Of a stretch of DNA of 64,000 nucleotides, positions 36,669 to 47,118 are shown piece after piece (position 1 is the first letter of the stretch; each line of letters starts with the position of its first letter). The stretch is taken from NCBI GenBank assembly GCA_017999435.1, contig JAGNLV010000001.1:491450-555449 (forward strand). The letters are read 5' to 3'. The translations under genes and the position numbers were made by a program. The notes beneath the pieces are model-generated. The model was not told the origin of the DNA. It ran no database searches and worked only from the letters and a program-made list of their open reading frames with translations. Origin of the DNA: Candidatus Zixiibacteriota bacterium (lineage in GTDB: Bacteria > Zixibacteria > MSB-5A5 > GN15 > FEB-12).

Positions 36669-37997
36669 ATGAGACTGTCGTTTCCGACCATCCTCGCCGC
36701 CGCACTCCTCTCGTTCGCGAGTTCCGCCCGCAGCCAGTCCGGCGAATCCGTCCGCCAGATCATGTTCGACACGATCCAGGCCCGCGCCGTCGAACCCCTC
36801 AAGGTCGGCGTCGACCAGATGAAATACATCGGGATCCAGTACATCACCGCCGAGGACTCCTCGCTCATGCTCCACGCCACCGCGGTCGTCCAGCGCGACA
36901 TCGACTTCTACGCCGACTTCGACCTCGTCCCCCTCGACACCTTCTACCTCCGCGTGTACGAGATCACCGAGGTCGACCTCCTCGGGTGGGAGCGCCTGGG
37001 CGCCGAACGCCTCGTCCGCCTCGAGGCCGAATTCCCCGGCTCCAACATCCGCATCTACTGGCGCCTCTACGACGTCACGCACAACCAGGAGATAGCCAAA
37101 GGCCAGGTCGAATACCACCGCGCCTACTGGCGCGAGCTGTCTCACGACGTCGCCAATGAGGTCGTCTACCGCCTCACCGGCGACCCCGGCATTTTCCGCA
37201 CCAAGATCGCCTACGTCAAACAGCTCGGCAAAGACCTCAAGGAAATCTTCATCGCCGACTACGACGGCGCCAACGAGCGCCAGCTCACCAAAACCGGCTC
37301 CATCTGCCTCTCCCCGGCTTTCACGCCCGACGGGAGAGAGATCTACTTCACCTCGTTCCTCGGGGGCAAGGCCGATCTGTACAAGGTGGGAGTCGACGAC
37401 GGCAAGGTCGTGAAAATCGCAGCCTACGAGGGGATCAACTCCGCGCCGGCGGTGGCTCCCGACGGCCGCAAGATTGCGTGCGTGCTGTCGCTCGACGGCG
37501 ACGCTGAGATCTACACCCTTGATATCGGCGGGCGGATCATGAGCCGCCTCACCCGCCTCCGCTCGATCGAATCGGCTCCGAGCTGGTCGCCCGATGGCCG
37601 GCGGATTGTCTTCTCCTCCGACCGCACCGGCCAGCCCCAGTTGTACGTGATGAACGACGACGGCCTGAACGAGCGTCGCCTCACCTTCCGCGGCAGCTAC
37701 AACGACTCCCCCGTCTGGGCGCCCCAGGGCGACCGCGTCGTCTTCGTCACCCGCACCGATGCCGGGTTCAACATCGCTTCGGTCGATGTCGGCGGCTCCG
37801 AGTACCACATGCTGACCAACCTCGGCAACAACGAAAACCCCCACTTTGCCCCGGATGGCAAGCACGTGATATTCACCTCCTCGCGCCTCGGCGGCACCGA
37901 CCTGTACACGATGGACGCCGGCGGCCGCAACCAGCGGCGGCTTACCCAGACCAAAAACGTCAGCAACCCCGCCTGGGGGCCCTTCCCGCGGCGGTGA
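36669..37997 (+). CDS. tolB: TolB
   Basis: 442 residues, signal peptide (1-22). N-terminal domain about 25-165, then a six-bladed propeller with the WD40-like/TolB repeats: FTPDGREIYFTS, VAPDGRKIACVL, WSPDGRRIVFSSDRTG, WAPQGDRVVFVT, FAPDGKHVIFTSSRLG. Periplasmic partner of Pal in the Tol system. It starts 3 nt after the TolA/TonB stop. Confidence 0.95.
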   Translation: MRLSFPTILAAALLSFASSARSQSGESVRQIMFDTIQARAVEPLKVGVDQMKYIGIQYITAEDSSLMLHATAVVQRDIDFYADFDLVPLDTFYLRVYEITEVDLLGWERLGAERLVRLEAEFPGSNIRIYWRLYDVTHNQEIAKGQVEYHRAYWRELSHDVANEVVYRLTGDPGIFRTKIAYVKQLGKDLKEIFIADYDGANERQLTKTGSICLSPAFTPDGREIYFTSFLGGKADLYKVGVDDGKVVKIAAYEGINSAPAVAPDGRKIACVLSLDGDAEIYTLDIGGRIMSRLTRLRSIESAPSWSPDGRRIVFSSDRTGQPQLYVMNDDGLNERRLTFRGSYNDSPVWAPQGDRVVFVTRTDAGFNIASVDVGGSEYHMLTNLGNNENPHFAPDGKHVIFTSSRLGGTDLYTMDAGGRNQRRLTQTKNVSNPAWGPFPRR

Positions 37998-38013
37998 GCG
38001 GCCCCCGCCCGGC

Positions 38014-38045
38014 CCGCGCGCGAGAACCATCGGCTGCGCGCGCGG
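38014..38045. terminator. Strong hairpin after tolB
   Basis: 9-bp GC stem CCGCGCGCG / CGCGCGCGG around a 14-nt loop, 17 nt after tolB. The T-rich run (38075-38089) is 30 nt further, so it may attenuate rather than fully terminate before the pal promoter. Confidence 0.45.
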
Positions 38046-38091
38046 TGTAATTTGCGACACGACCCCGGGAATGCTTTTTTTTCGTTTTATG

Positions 38092-38120
38092 TTGACCGTT
38101 TTTCGGCAAACGGATAGATT
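38092..38120 (+). promoter_or_regulatory. Promoter of pal
   Basis: TTGACC (38092-38097), 17-nt spacer, TAGATT (38115-38120). Leader about 54 nt with AGGGAGG before the ATG. Gives pal-cpoB expression independent of the tolQRAB promoter. Confidence 0.7.
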
Positions 38121-38180
38121 GCGTGCAAAGTGACTAAGGATAGCAACAGTAATAATTCCCTTTAGGGAGGAAGAGAAGAC

Positions 38181-38690
38181 ATGAAGAAGTTCGCGTGGAT
38201 CACCATGATCGGGCTCGCGTTGGTCGCCCTGACCCTGACGTCGTGCGGCAAGAAGCAGGTGGCCGAGGAAGCGCCGGTGACTCAGCCGGTCGTGACCCCG
38301 GCGGACACCGCCACCCCGCCGCCGCCGCCGCCCGCCCCCAAAACGCTCACGAACGAGCAACTGGAAGTCGTGTACTTTGATTTCGACAAGTACAACCTCC
38401 GGCCGGATGCCAAATCGTCCCTCGACCGCAACTTCGCCCTCCTCCAGGAGTTCCCCAACGCCATCGTCGAACTCCAGGGACACTGCGACGAGCGCGGCAC
38501 CGTGGAATACAACCTGGCTCTCGGCGAACGGCGCGCGAAATCCGTCCAGACCTACCTCATCGGCCTCGGCATCGACCCCGCCCGCCTCAAAACCGTCAGC
38601 TTCGGTAAAGAGCGCCCGGCCGTCCCCGGACACGATGAGAGCGCCTGGGCCAAGAACCGCCGCTGCGAGTTCCACGTCCTCTCGCAGTAG
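38181..38690 (+). CDS. pal: Peptidoglycan-associated lipoprotein Pal
   Basis: 169 residues. Lipobox LTLTSC (Cys22), Pro-rich linker, then an OmpA-like peptidoglycan-binding domain (about 58-169): VVYFDFDKYNLRPDAK, LQGHCDERGTVEYNLALGER, GKERPAVPGHDESAWAKNRR. The diaminopimelate-binding Asp (CDERGT) and Arg (NRR) are present. Outer-membrane anchor of Tol-Pal. Confidence 0.96.
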   Translation: MKKFAWITMIGLALVALTLTSCGKKQVAEEAPVTQPVVTPADTATPPPPPPAPKTLTNEQLEVVYFDFDKYNLRPDAKSSLDRNFALLQEFPNAIVELQGHCDERGTVEYNLALGERRAKSVQTYLIGLGIDPARLKTVSFGKERPAVPGHDESAWAKNRRCEFHVLSQ

Positions 38691-38714
38691 CATGAACCGA
38701 TTGGTCGTGCTGTC

Positions 38715-39509
38715 ATGCTGACTCGCACCAAACACTCTGCTGCCGCCGTCCTCGCGACGGCGGCGGCCGCTCTGGGCATCGCGCTGACCGGCTGCGTCAC
38801 TCCCCAGCGGATCGACCGTCTGGAAGAGCAGATCAAGGTGACGCAGCGGCAGAACATCGACACCCAGAACATGCTCCGCAACATCGACACGACGGTGGCC
38901 GGCGAGGCCGCCGACAACCGCCGTCTCCGCGCCGATCTCTCGGTCACTATCGACCAGCTCCAGATGCAGATCGACCAGCTCCAGCAAAACTACAGCGACC
39001 TCCTCCAGCGGATCGACGAGCTCTACAACCTGCTCGAGGCCAAAGGCCAGCTCCGGTCCTCCTCCGGTGCGGTCACCCCGCCGGGGCCGCTCCCCGGGAC
39101 CGCTCCGGCCACGCCGCCCGCCGCGGCGACCCCCGATGCCGAGTGCGGAACGATGTACGACGATGCTTTCGTCCTCGTCCGCCGCGCCGAACACGAGCAG
39201 GCCATTCAGGCCTTCCAGGCTTTCCTCACCGCCTGCCCCAGCCACGAGTTGGCCGAAAACGCTTACTACTGGATCGGCGAGTCCTATTACTCCCTCGGCA
39301 AATACCCCGAGGCCATCGCCCAGCTCGAACTCCTCCTGAAAACCTTCAAGGCGTCCCCCAACACCAGCCGCGCCCTGTTCAAACTCGGACGCTCCCAGGA
39401 GGAACTCGGTAAGAAGAAAGAGGCCCGCCAGACTTTCCAGCGCCTCGTCGACGATCACCCCGGCACCCTCGAGGCCGAGCAGGCCAAGGAGCGGCTCAAG
39501 AACCTCTAG
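38715..39509 (+). CDS. cpoB: CpoB/YbgF-like TPR lipoprotein
   Basis: 264 residues. Lipobox ALTGC (Cys26; E. coli CpoB is not lipidated, so this is a lineage difference). Residues 30-120 form a coiled coil (RIDRLEEQIKVTQRQN, QLQMQIDQLQQNYSDLLQRI), then a Pro linker and three TPRs (about 155-262: YDDAFVLVRRAEHEQAIQAF, AYYWIGESYYSLGKYPEAI, ALFKLGRSQEELGKKKEA). In E. coli it coordinates Tol with peptidoglycan synthesis. Confidence 0.92.
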   Translation: MLTRTKHSAAAVLATAAAALGIALTGCVTPQRIDRLEEQIKVTQRQNIDTQNMLRNIDTTVAGEAADNRRLRADLSVTIDQLQMQIDQLQQNYSDLLQRIDELYNLLEAKGQLRSSSGAVTPPGPLPGTAPATPPAAATPDAECGTMYDDAFVLVRRAEHEQAIQAFQAFLTACPSHELAENAYYWIGESYYSLGKYPEAIAQLELLLKTFKASPNTSRALFKLGRSQEELGKKKEARQTFQRLVDDHPGTLEAEQAKERLKNL

Positions 39510-39513
39510 GCCT

Positions 39514-40047
39514 ATGCCTGCCGACCAGGTCAGACTGCGGATTGTTGCCCCGACCGAACCCATCCTCCCAGGTCGGGGTTTTTATCAACTGGAGGAAGAC
39601 GCGCTCTATGTCCAGGTCGGGGTCTTCTCCAGCCGCCGTCGCTTCTTCTCCTACCTTGAGAACGACCTCCTCCGTCTCGACTTTGACCGCGCCGGGCGCC
39701 TGATCTTTTTCGAACTCTCCGTCCCCCGCCGCCAGTGGCCCGTCGATCCCGGGCTCGAACTCCCGCCCGCCATCGAGCCTGCCGACCTCCGCTGGCTCGA
39801 TTTCCGCGGCCCTATTTCTGTCCCCGCACTCGCCACCGACCCGCCCCGCACCCTCCTCCGCCTCACCTTCGCCGCCGGGCCGCCCGTCCGCCACTACTTT
39901 CTCGGACAGGATGTTTTCGCCTCGGTCGATGATTGCGATGCCCTGGTTCACCTCTGGATCCGCGACATCGTCGATGACCTCGCCGGCCAGGAGATCGGCG
40001 CATTCCGCAAAAAACACCGCTCCCACCGCTCTTTCTTCGCGGGCTAG
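39514..40047 (+). CDS. Hypothetical protein at the end of the tol cluster
   Basis: 177 residues beginning 4 nt after the cpoB stop, with no signal peptide and no membrane helix. Sequence is beta-rich and aromatic (DALYVQVGVFSSRRRFFSYL, LRLDFDRAGRLIFFELSVPR). No family recognised. Its tight spacing suggests cotranscription with pal-cpoB. The start lacks a clear Shine-Dalgarno and may rely on coupling. Confidence 0.7.
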   Translation: MPADQVRLRIVAPTEPILPGRGFYQLEEDALYVQVGVFSSRRRFFSYLENDLLRLDFDRAGRLIFFELSVPRRQWPVDPGLELPPAIEPADLRWLDFRGPISVPALATDPPRTLLRLTFAAGPPVRHYFLGQDVFASVDDCDALVHLWIRDIVDDLAGQEIGAFRKKHRSHRSFFAG

Positions 40048-40086
40048 GCGTCGTCTTCACCCCTTGGCGCACGACCGGTCCGGTCC

Positions 40087-40241
40087 CCCCGGATTCCTTG
40101 TACGTCGCGACCCTCGCGGTCCGGACACCCCTGCCATCGACGAAGACCATCCTCCTGATCTCTTGCACGTCAGGACCCTTGTGGTCCTGTCATTTTTGCC
40201 ATCGCTGCGAGCGGTCCCGTCAGGACCCTGAAGGTCCTGAC
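40087..40241. repeat. Cluster of three REP-like hairpins
   Basis: Copies at 40087-40127 (diverged), 40153-40200 and 40219-40241. The core is GTCAGGACC, 4-6 nt, GGTCCTGAC, often preceded by CCCGGATCTCTTG(T/C)A and followed by ATTTTTGCC. The same family recurs near 42.4, 58.4 and 60.2-60.35 kb. Confidence 0.75.
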
Positions 40242-40348
40242 CTACAAAAGCCCCGTCGCGCGGGTTCTGGCGAAACTCTGTCCTGTCCTAAGACTTTGTG
40301 ATCGCCGTGCGTGGACCTTGAATGTCAGCCCCGGCCCCCCAAAAATGA

Positions 40349-42394
<2,046 letters not shown>

Positions 42395-42423
42395 CTTCGG
42401 CCCAACCCCCCGCATCCTCGGCG

Positions 42424-42520
42424 GCCCCCCGATCTTTTGCAGGTCACGACCCTTGTGGTCCTGACATTCCTGCTCTCGACGACGATAGCCCCGGCCGGGC
42501 CATGAAGGTCCTGGCCTGCC
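42424..42520. repeat. REP-like hairpin copy after ligA
   Basis: CCCCCGATCTTTTGCAGGTC, then ACGACCCTTGTGGTCCTGAC: one full copy of the family (42424-42470), followed by a half-copy AAGGTCCTGGCCTGCC at 42505-42520. Confidence 0.65.
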
Positions 42521-42579
42521 TTACCAACGAATATTCGTCGCTCGCCCCGTGCGCACGCGCGGGACAGCCCGCCTTCGCC

Positions 42580-42711
42580 TCACCCCGGCCAGGCGAACAC
42601 CCGCAGCGCCTCCGGCCAGAACTGGTAGGTTGCCACCAGCAGCAGGACCAGCACCAAAACCCCGACCACAATCAGCCACTTCTTCTCGTCATGATCGAAA
42701 TCTTCCCGCAT
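42580..42711 (-). CDS. 43-residue single-span membrane protein
   Basis: Small gene 14 nt downstream of murI with GGGAGGATCGAGCG before its ATG. Acidic/basic N-terminus (MREDFDHDEKKW), one strongly hydrophobic helix (LIVVGVLVLVLLLVATY), then FWPEALRVFAWPG. Reads like a small inner-membrane protein oriented with the charged N-terminus in the cytoplasm. Likely cotranscribed with murI; function unknown. Confidence 0.65.
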   Translation of the reverse strand: MREDFDHDEKKWLIVVGVLVLVLLLVATYQFWPEALRVFAWPG

Positions 42712-42725
42712 CGCTCGATCCTCCC

Positions 42726-43553
42726 TCAGTATTCGCTGATATCGACGCGCGTGATGTTTTCAATATGCCGTCCCAGGAAGCGCGTCGCAATCGACCCGAA
42801 TTTCTCCGGCACGTCGGAGACGAAGAACTTGTGCACGCCCGCGCGGGCCGGCGCCTCTCTCGCGGTCGGGTTGAGCAGCCCCTGGGCGGCGAGATACCGC
42901 AGCGCCACGCGCGCCGTCTCCTGCCCCGAATCGATCAGCTCGATCTTCTCCCCCATCACGTCCTGGATCACGTGGCGCAGCAGCGGGTAGTGTGTGCATC
43001 CGAGCACGAGCGTATCCACGTCGACATCCTGCATCGTCTTCAGGTAATCCCGCGCAATCAGCCAGGTCGCCTCTTTGTCGATATACCCCTCCTCCGCGAG
43101 CGGCACAAAGAGCGGGCAGGCCAGCGAGAACACCTTCAGCTTGGCGTCGAGCTCGTGGATGACGCGGGCGTAGGCGTTGGAACCGATCGTGGCGTTGGTG
43201 CCGATCACCCCGATACGCCCGTTCCTGGTCCGCTCGGCCGCCGCGCGCGCCCCCGGCTCGATCACGCCGATCATCGCGGTGCTGTAGTGCGGCCGGAGCT
43301 CCTCCAGCGCCACCGACGAGGCCGTGTTGCAGGCGCAGATGATGAACTTCACCTGCTGCTCCAGAAGGAGCGCAATATCCTGCCGGGTGAACTGGGTGAT
43401 GATCTCCTTCGACCGCCCGCCGTAGGGATACCGTCCGACATCGCCGAAATAGACGATGTCTTCGGCCGGCAGGAGGCCGAACACTTCGCGCGCGACCGTC
43501 AGCCCGCCGACGCCGCTGTCAAAGATTCCGATCGGAGCTTCGTGCTGTGTCAT
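42726..43553 (-). CDS. murI: Glutamate racemase
   Basis: 275 residues. Substrate and catalytic motifs: FDSGVGGLTV (about 11-20), GRYPYGGRS, the first catalytic Cys in CACNTAS (about 74) and the second in LGCTHYPLL (about 187). Converts L- to D-glutamate for peptidoglycan. No Shine-Dalgarno before the ATG; TAAATT ends six nucleotides upstream, so a leaderless start is possible. Confidence 0.96.
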   Translation of the reverse strand: MTQHEAPIGIFDSGVGGLTVAREVFGLLPAEDIVYFGDVGRYPYGGRSKEIITQFTRQDIALLLEQQVKFIICACNTASSVALEELRPHYSTAMIGVIEPGARAAAERTRNGRIGVIGTNATIGSNAYARVIHELDAKLKVFSLACPLFVPLAEEGYIDKEATWLIARDYLKTMQDVDVDTLVLGCTHYPLLRHVIQDVMGEKIELIDSGQETARVALRYLAAQGLLNPTAREAPARAGVHKFFVSDVPEKFGSIATRFLGRHIENITRVDISEY

Positions 43554-43623
43554 GGCCGGAATTTACACGCCGGCGGTCGACCGCGGAACATTAAAAACGC
43601 GCGCCCCGGCCGGCCGCCGCCGC

Positions 43624-45156
43624 TCACCCGGCCGAGCGCTCCCCCTCCTCCGCGAACCGCTCGTATTTCGCCTTGAACCGCTTGACGGCGTCGTACAGCG
43701 CCTTGGCCACCGCCTCCTGGTACTCCGGGGTCCGCAGCAGGCGCTCCTCGTTTCGGTTCGAGATGAATCCCGTCTCGATCAGCACCGAGGGCGCGTACAC
43801 GCGGTTGAGCACGAAAAACCCCGCCTGGTCGACCCCCCGCGCGGTCGTCTTGAGCGCCCGCCGGAACTCCCGGTCGCACATCATCGCGAAATCATGCGAT
43901 TCGCTCTGGAATTCCGTCATGATCATCTCGTTGAGAATCGACAGGACGGGATCCCCGAACAGGGCCTCCTCGGAGCCGCCCGCCTCCTCGCTGTCCGGCG
44001 GGGGCGCCTGGTCGCGCAGGAACGCGCTGTTTTCGAACTGGGCCACCGCCCGCGCCGAGTCGTTCCGCGCGGGGGCCAGGAAGAAAACGTTCCACCCGGC
44101 CACGTGCCGCTTGGTCGAGCTGTTGGCATGGATGCTGATGAACAGGTCGCACCCGGCATCGTTGGCGATCTTCGCCCGCTCCTCCAGCGTCACTGTCGTG
44201 TCCCGGTCCCGCGTCATGATCACCTTGAACTGCTTGTCCTTCCGGATCAGCCGGGCCAGATTGCGGGCGATGTCGAGGGCCACGTCTTTCTCCCGCGCCC
44301 CGGTCGGCCCGATCGCCCCGTACTGCTTCCCCCCGTGCCCGGCGTCGATCACGATCACGTCGATCCTGTTGTCCGGACCCACCGCCGGCGGCGTGTCCGG
44401 CTCCGCCGGCGCCAGCACGAAATTCTGGTCGGCAATCGAAATCTGTATGCGCGGGGGGTTCTGGAGCAGACGGTGGTGCCACTCCTTGATCTCATCCATC
44501 AGCCGGATCGAAATCTGGGCCGCCCCTGTCACCTGGTAGGCGTTCAGGTCGTACATGAGCCGGCGGTCGCGCCGCGACAGAATCTGCGTCCGGTTGAGCA
44601 CCCCGTTGCGGATCGAGACGTTGAGGTAGTTCCCCTGCGTCGTGAACGCCTCGTACGACAGCGCCGTGCTGAGAAAGATCTCGATCAGCAGGCCGTTCGC
44701 CTTCGGCGAAAAAGCGATGTCGGTGACGTTGTAGACGTCGGTGTCCAGACGGAGGCGGCGCGCCTCCTCCGCCCAGGTCGCCTGCTGCGGCACAATCCGG
44801 TCCAGGTACGGCGTGAACGTCGCCGCCGGCACGAACAACTGCCCCTCGACCAGCTCCACCGCGTGCACCAGGTTGTACGCCGAGTCGTTCAACTGCATCC
44901 AGGGCGACCCGATCAGAAAGCGGAAACGGTCCCGCTCCCCCTGATACACGACCGTGTGCCCGACCGTCTCCCAGTCGAGCGACCCGCCGACTACCTCCGC
45001 CAGCTCCGAAAGCGATAGGAACGTCACTCCGTCGCGCTGGATCGCCCGGATCGACTCCGTCCCCCCCTCGACCCGCACTTCGATCTGCTCCTGCGCGGCC
45101 GCGGCGGCGGCCAGGAGAATTGCTGTGATGACACCGAGCCGGAATATTCTACTCAT
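43624..45156 (-). CDS. N-acetylmuramoyl-L-alanine amidase (Amidase_3) with N-terminal AMIN-like domain
   Basis: 510 residues, signal peptide (1-20). Residues about 25-90 resemble a copper-amine-oxidase-N-like module, about 115-235 an AMIN-like beta domain. The zinc amidase domain begins at IDAGHGGKQYGAIG (about 250) and includes a Glu ligand in GAREKDVALDIA, SIHANSS, and the catalytic Glu in VLIETGFISN near 460. Cleaves the amide linking peptide stems to MurNAc during cell separation. Start lies 17 nt after smpB. Confidence 0.92.
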   Translation of the reverse strand: MSRIFRLGVITAILLAAAAAAQEQIEVRVEGGTESIRAIQRDGVTFLSLSELAEVVGGSLDWETVGHTVVYQGERDRFRFLIGSPWMQLNDSAYNLVHAVELVEGQLFVPAATFTPYLDRIVPQQATWAEEARRLRLDTDVYNVTDIAFSPKANGLLIEIFLSTALSYEAFTTQGNYLNVSIRNGVLNRTQILSRRDRRLMYDLNAYQVTGAAQISIRLMDEIKEWHHRLLQNPPRIQISIADQNFVLAPAEPDTPPAVGPDNRIDVIVIDAGHGGKQYGAIGPTGAREKDVALDIARNLARLIRKDKQFKVIMTRDRDTTVTLEERAKIANDAGCDLFISIHANSSTKRHVAGWNVFFLAPARNDSARAVAQFENSAFLRDQAPPPDSEEAGGSEEALFGDPVLSILNEMIMTEFQSESHDFAMMCDREFRRALKTTARGVDQAGFFVLNRVYAPSVLIETGFISNRNEERLLRTPEYQEAVAKALYDAVKRFKAKYERFAEEGERSAG

Positions 45157-45173
45157 ACACTCTGCCGCGCGGT

Positions 45174-45635
45174 CTACAGGTCCTTGCGCAGCGCCTGCTT
45201 GATCCGGCGCCCCGCCTCGGCCGCCGCGATCGCCTGACGCTTGTCGTACTTTTTACGCCCGACCGCCACCGCCAGCTCGACTTTCGCGAGGTTCTTGCGG
45301 AAATAGATCCCCAGCGGGATGAGCGTGAACCCCTTCTGCTCGGTGGCCGCCCGCATTCTGCGGATTTCCCGCTTGTGCAGCAGCAGCCGGCGCGGCCGCG
45401 TCGGATCGTGGTTGTCCCGCGCCATCTTGAAGGGTGAGATGTGCAGATTCTTCAGGATCACCTCGCCCGCCTCGACCGCCGCGTAGGCGTCCGCGATATT
45501 CACCTTCCCCTCCCGCAGCGCTTTGACCTCGCTACCCACCAGGGCGATGCCCGCCTCGTACGTCTCCTTGATCTCGTAGTCGTGGCGGGCTTTCCGGTTG
45601 CGGACGATATATTTCCGGTCGGCGGCTTCCTTCAT
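45174..45635 (-). CDS. smpB: SmpB, tmRNA-binding protein
   Basis: 153 residues, usual length. NRKARHDYEIKETYEAGIAL at the start, VGSEVKALREGKVNIADAY, and the C-terminal KKYDKR tail that enters the mRNA channel in trans-translation. No tmRNA gene is visible in the window. The gene has a leaderless-type promoter and heads the smpB-amidase unit. Confidence 0.97.
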   Translation of the reverse strand: MKEAADRKYIVRNRKARHDYEIKETYEAGIALVGSEVKALREGKVNIADAYAAVEAGEVILKNLHISPFKMARDNHDPTRPRRLLLHKREIRRMRAATEQKGFTLIPLGIYFRKNLAKVELAVAVGRKKYDKRQAIAAAEAGRRIKQALRKDL

Positions 45636-45641
45636 GGGCGT

Positions 45642-45670
45642 ACGATAGGACGGCCGACCAGCGGGGGCAA
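45642..45670 (-). promoter_or_regulatory. Leaderless-type promoter of smpB
   Basis: TTGCCC (45670-45665), 17-nt spacer, TATCGT (45647-45642), six nucleotides, ATG at 45635. No ribosome-binding sequence is possible in the expected transcript. Confidence 0.6.
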
Positions 45671-45864
45671 TTAAAATCGGGTCTCCCCCGCCGTTTGCGT
45701 CGTCCCCGCACCGCCGCCGCGGCCGCCCGCGCCGCCGCGCGCCCCCCGCTCCTCCGGGGAAATTGCCGCCCCCCGGTAAAGTGTTCCCCCCCGACAGCCG
45801 AAAACAAATATGTAGCGCCCGACGGCCCCTCGGCCCCGGGCGGAGACTTCACAAAGGTGGACAA

Positions 45865-46266
45865 ATGTCTCACAAGATCAACATATCGTCAGCCAAGGTG
45901 CTGGTCATCGACGACGAACCCGAAATCACCGAAATCGTCGAAACCTTCCTCACCGAAGCCGGCTACTACGTCATGGTGGAAAACCAGCCCTTCCGGGCCA
46001 TCGAAAAAGCCACCGCCTTCAATCCCGATGTCATCCTGCTGGACATCATGATGCCCGGCATGGACGGGTACGATGTCTGCGAAGCGCTCAAGAAGGTTCC
46101 GCGCCTCGCCGGCACCCCCATCATCTTCCTCACCGGGAAAGACCGCAACGACGATATGGGGCGATCCTTCAAATCGGGCGGAGACATGTTCATCAAGAAA
46201 CCGTTCTCGTGCGAACGGCTCCTGGAAATCCTCAACATTGTCCTGCTCTCCACCGGCCGGCACTGA
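45865..46266 (+). CDS. Stand-alone response regulator receiver
   Basis: 133 residues; AAAGGTGG precedes ATG 45865. CheY-like receiver only: acidic pair Asp16-Asp17 (VIDDEPE), phospho-acceptor Asp60 (LLDIMMPGMDG), Thr in FLTGKD (about 96) and Lys in FIKKPF (about 114). No output domain. No histidine kinase nearby, so it probably works with a distant kinase or as a phosphate shuttle. Confidence 0.93.
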   Translation: MSHKINISSAKVLVIDDEPEITEIVETFLTEAGYYVMVENQPFRAIEKATAFNPDVILLDIMMPGMDGYDVCEALKKVPRLAGTPIIFLTGKDRNDDMGRSFKSGGDMFIKKPFSCERLLEILNIVLLSTGRH

Positions 46267-46301
46267 CCCGCGGCCCCGCTTTCTCCGGCCGCCGATTTTT
46301 G

Positions 46302-46330
46302 TTGCTCTTTTTGGTGCGCCGCACTATAAT
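46302..46330 (+). promoter_or_regulatory. Promoter of the PHA-regulator/phasin gene
   Basis: TTGCTC (46302-46307), 17-nt spacer, perfect TATAAT (46325-46330). Only 14 nt separate the -10 from the ATG at 46345, so the leader would be about 8 nt and would just include part of AGGTGG. Confidence 0.65.
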
Positions 46331-46344
46331 AGGGCAGGTGGTCT

Positions 46345-46944
46345 ATGCGGCTCATCAAACGGTACAGCAACCGGCGCCTCTACGACACCCGCGCCAGCCG
46401 AACCATCACCCACCGCGAACTCGCCGCGCTGGTGCGCCGCGGCGAAGCGCTCCGGGTGGTCGACACCGTCACCGGCAGCGACATCACCGCCGAGGTGCTC
46501 GGCCGCATTGCCTTCCGCGAAACCGCCGCCTGGACCACGGCCCGGGAGTCCCAGGCTCTTTTCACGCGGATCATCGAACTTGGAGGTGAGAGAACCATGA
46601 GCATCCTCAAGAACACTGTCCTCGCCTCGATCGGCGCTTTTGAGGTCAGCAAGGCCCGCGCCGAAAAAATCGTCGACGAACTCATCAAGCGCGGCGAGGT
46701 CGAGAAGGGCGACAAAACCAAGGCGGTCATGGAAATCCTCGACAGGGCCGAGAAGTCGACCGCCAAGGTCTACGGCAAAGTCGCCGCCGAGGTCAGGAAA
46801 GTGCAGCAGGAAGTCGCCAAGTACAGCGACCAGGCCAAGAAGTACAAGCTGGTCAAAACCGAGGACCTCCGCGCCCTCGAGGAAAAGGTCGAGCGGCTGA
46901 CGCGGCTGATCGAGGACATGGAAGCCCGGTCGGGCAAATCCTGA
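46345..46944 (+). CDS. PHA-accumulation regulator DNA-binding domain fused to a phasin-like domain
   Basis: 199 residues. Residues 1-60 match the PHB/PHA accumulation regulator DNA-binding domain (IKRYSNRRLYDTRASRTITH, LVRRGEALRVVDTVTGSDIT). Residues 85-199 look like a granule-associated phasin helix bundle (NTVLASIGAFEVSKARAEKI, DELIKRGEVEKGDKTKAVME). An internal ATG at 46597 (codon 85) sits behind GGAGGTGAGAGAACC, a textbook Shine-Dalgarno, so the phasin part may also be made alone. PhaR-type regulators sense granule surface; phasins coat it. No PHA synthase gene lies in the window. Confidence 0.8.
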   Translation: MRLIKRYSNRRLYDTRASRTITHRELAALVRRGEALRVVDTVTGSDITAEVLGRIAFRETAAWTTARESQALFTRIIELGGERTMSILKNTVLASIGAFEVSKARAEKIVDELIKRGEVEKGDKTKAVMEILDRAEKSTAKVYGKVAAEVRKVQQEVAKYSDQAKKYKLVKTEDLRALEEKVERLTRLIEDMEARSGKS

Positions 46945-46975
46945 CCGCCCGCCTCAGCCCGACCCCCATAACGAC

Positions 46976-46999
46976 GCCGGCGGCCGCAGGGCCGCCGGC
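46976..46999. terminator. Hairpin between convergent genes
   Basis: Perfect 10-bp stem GCCGGCGGCC / GGCCGCCGGC with a 4-nt loop, between the PHA-type gene (+) and the dehydrogenase gene (-). No T-run. A second small stem GGTCTC / GAGACC follows near 47011-47035. Confidence 0.5.
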
Positions 47000-47118
47000 T
47001 CAGTGTACCTGGTCTCTCCACAGTGAGACGAGACCGCTAGATGATACGCGCGCGCCCGGGGCGCCCGCAACCCTCCGCCGCGGCCTGCCGGCCGCCCCGT
47101 CGGGTGCGGGAGGCCGTC

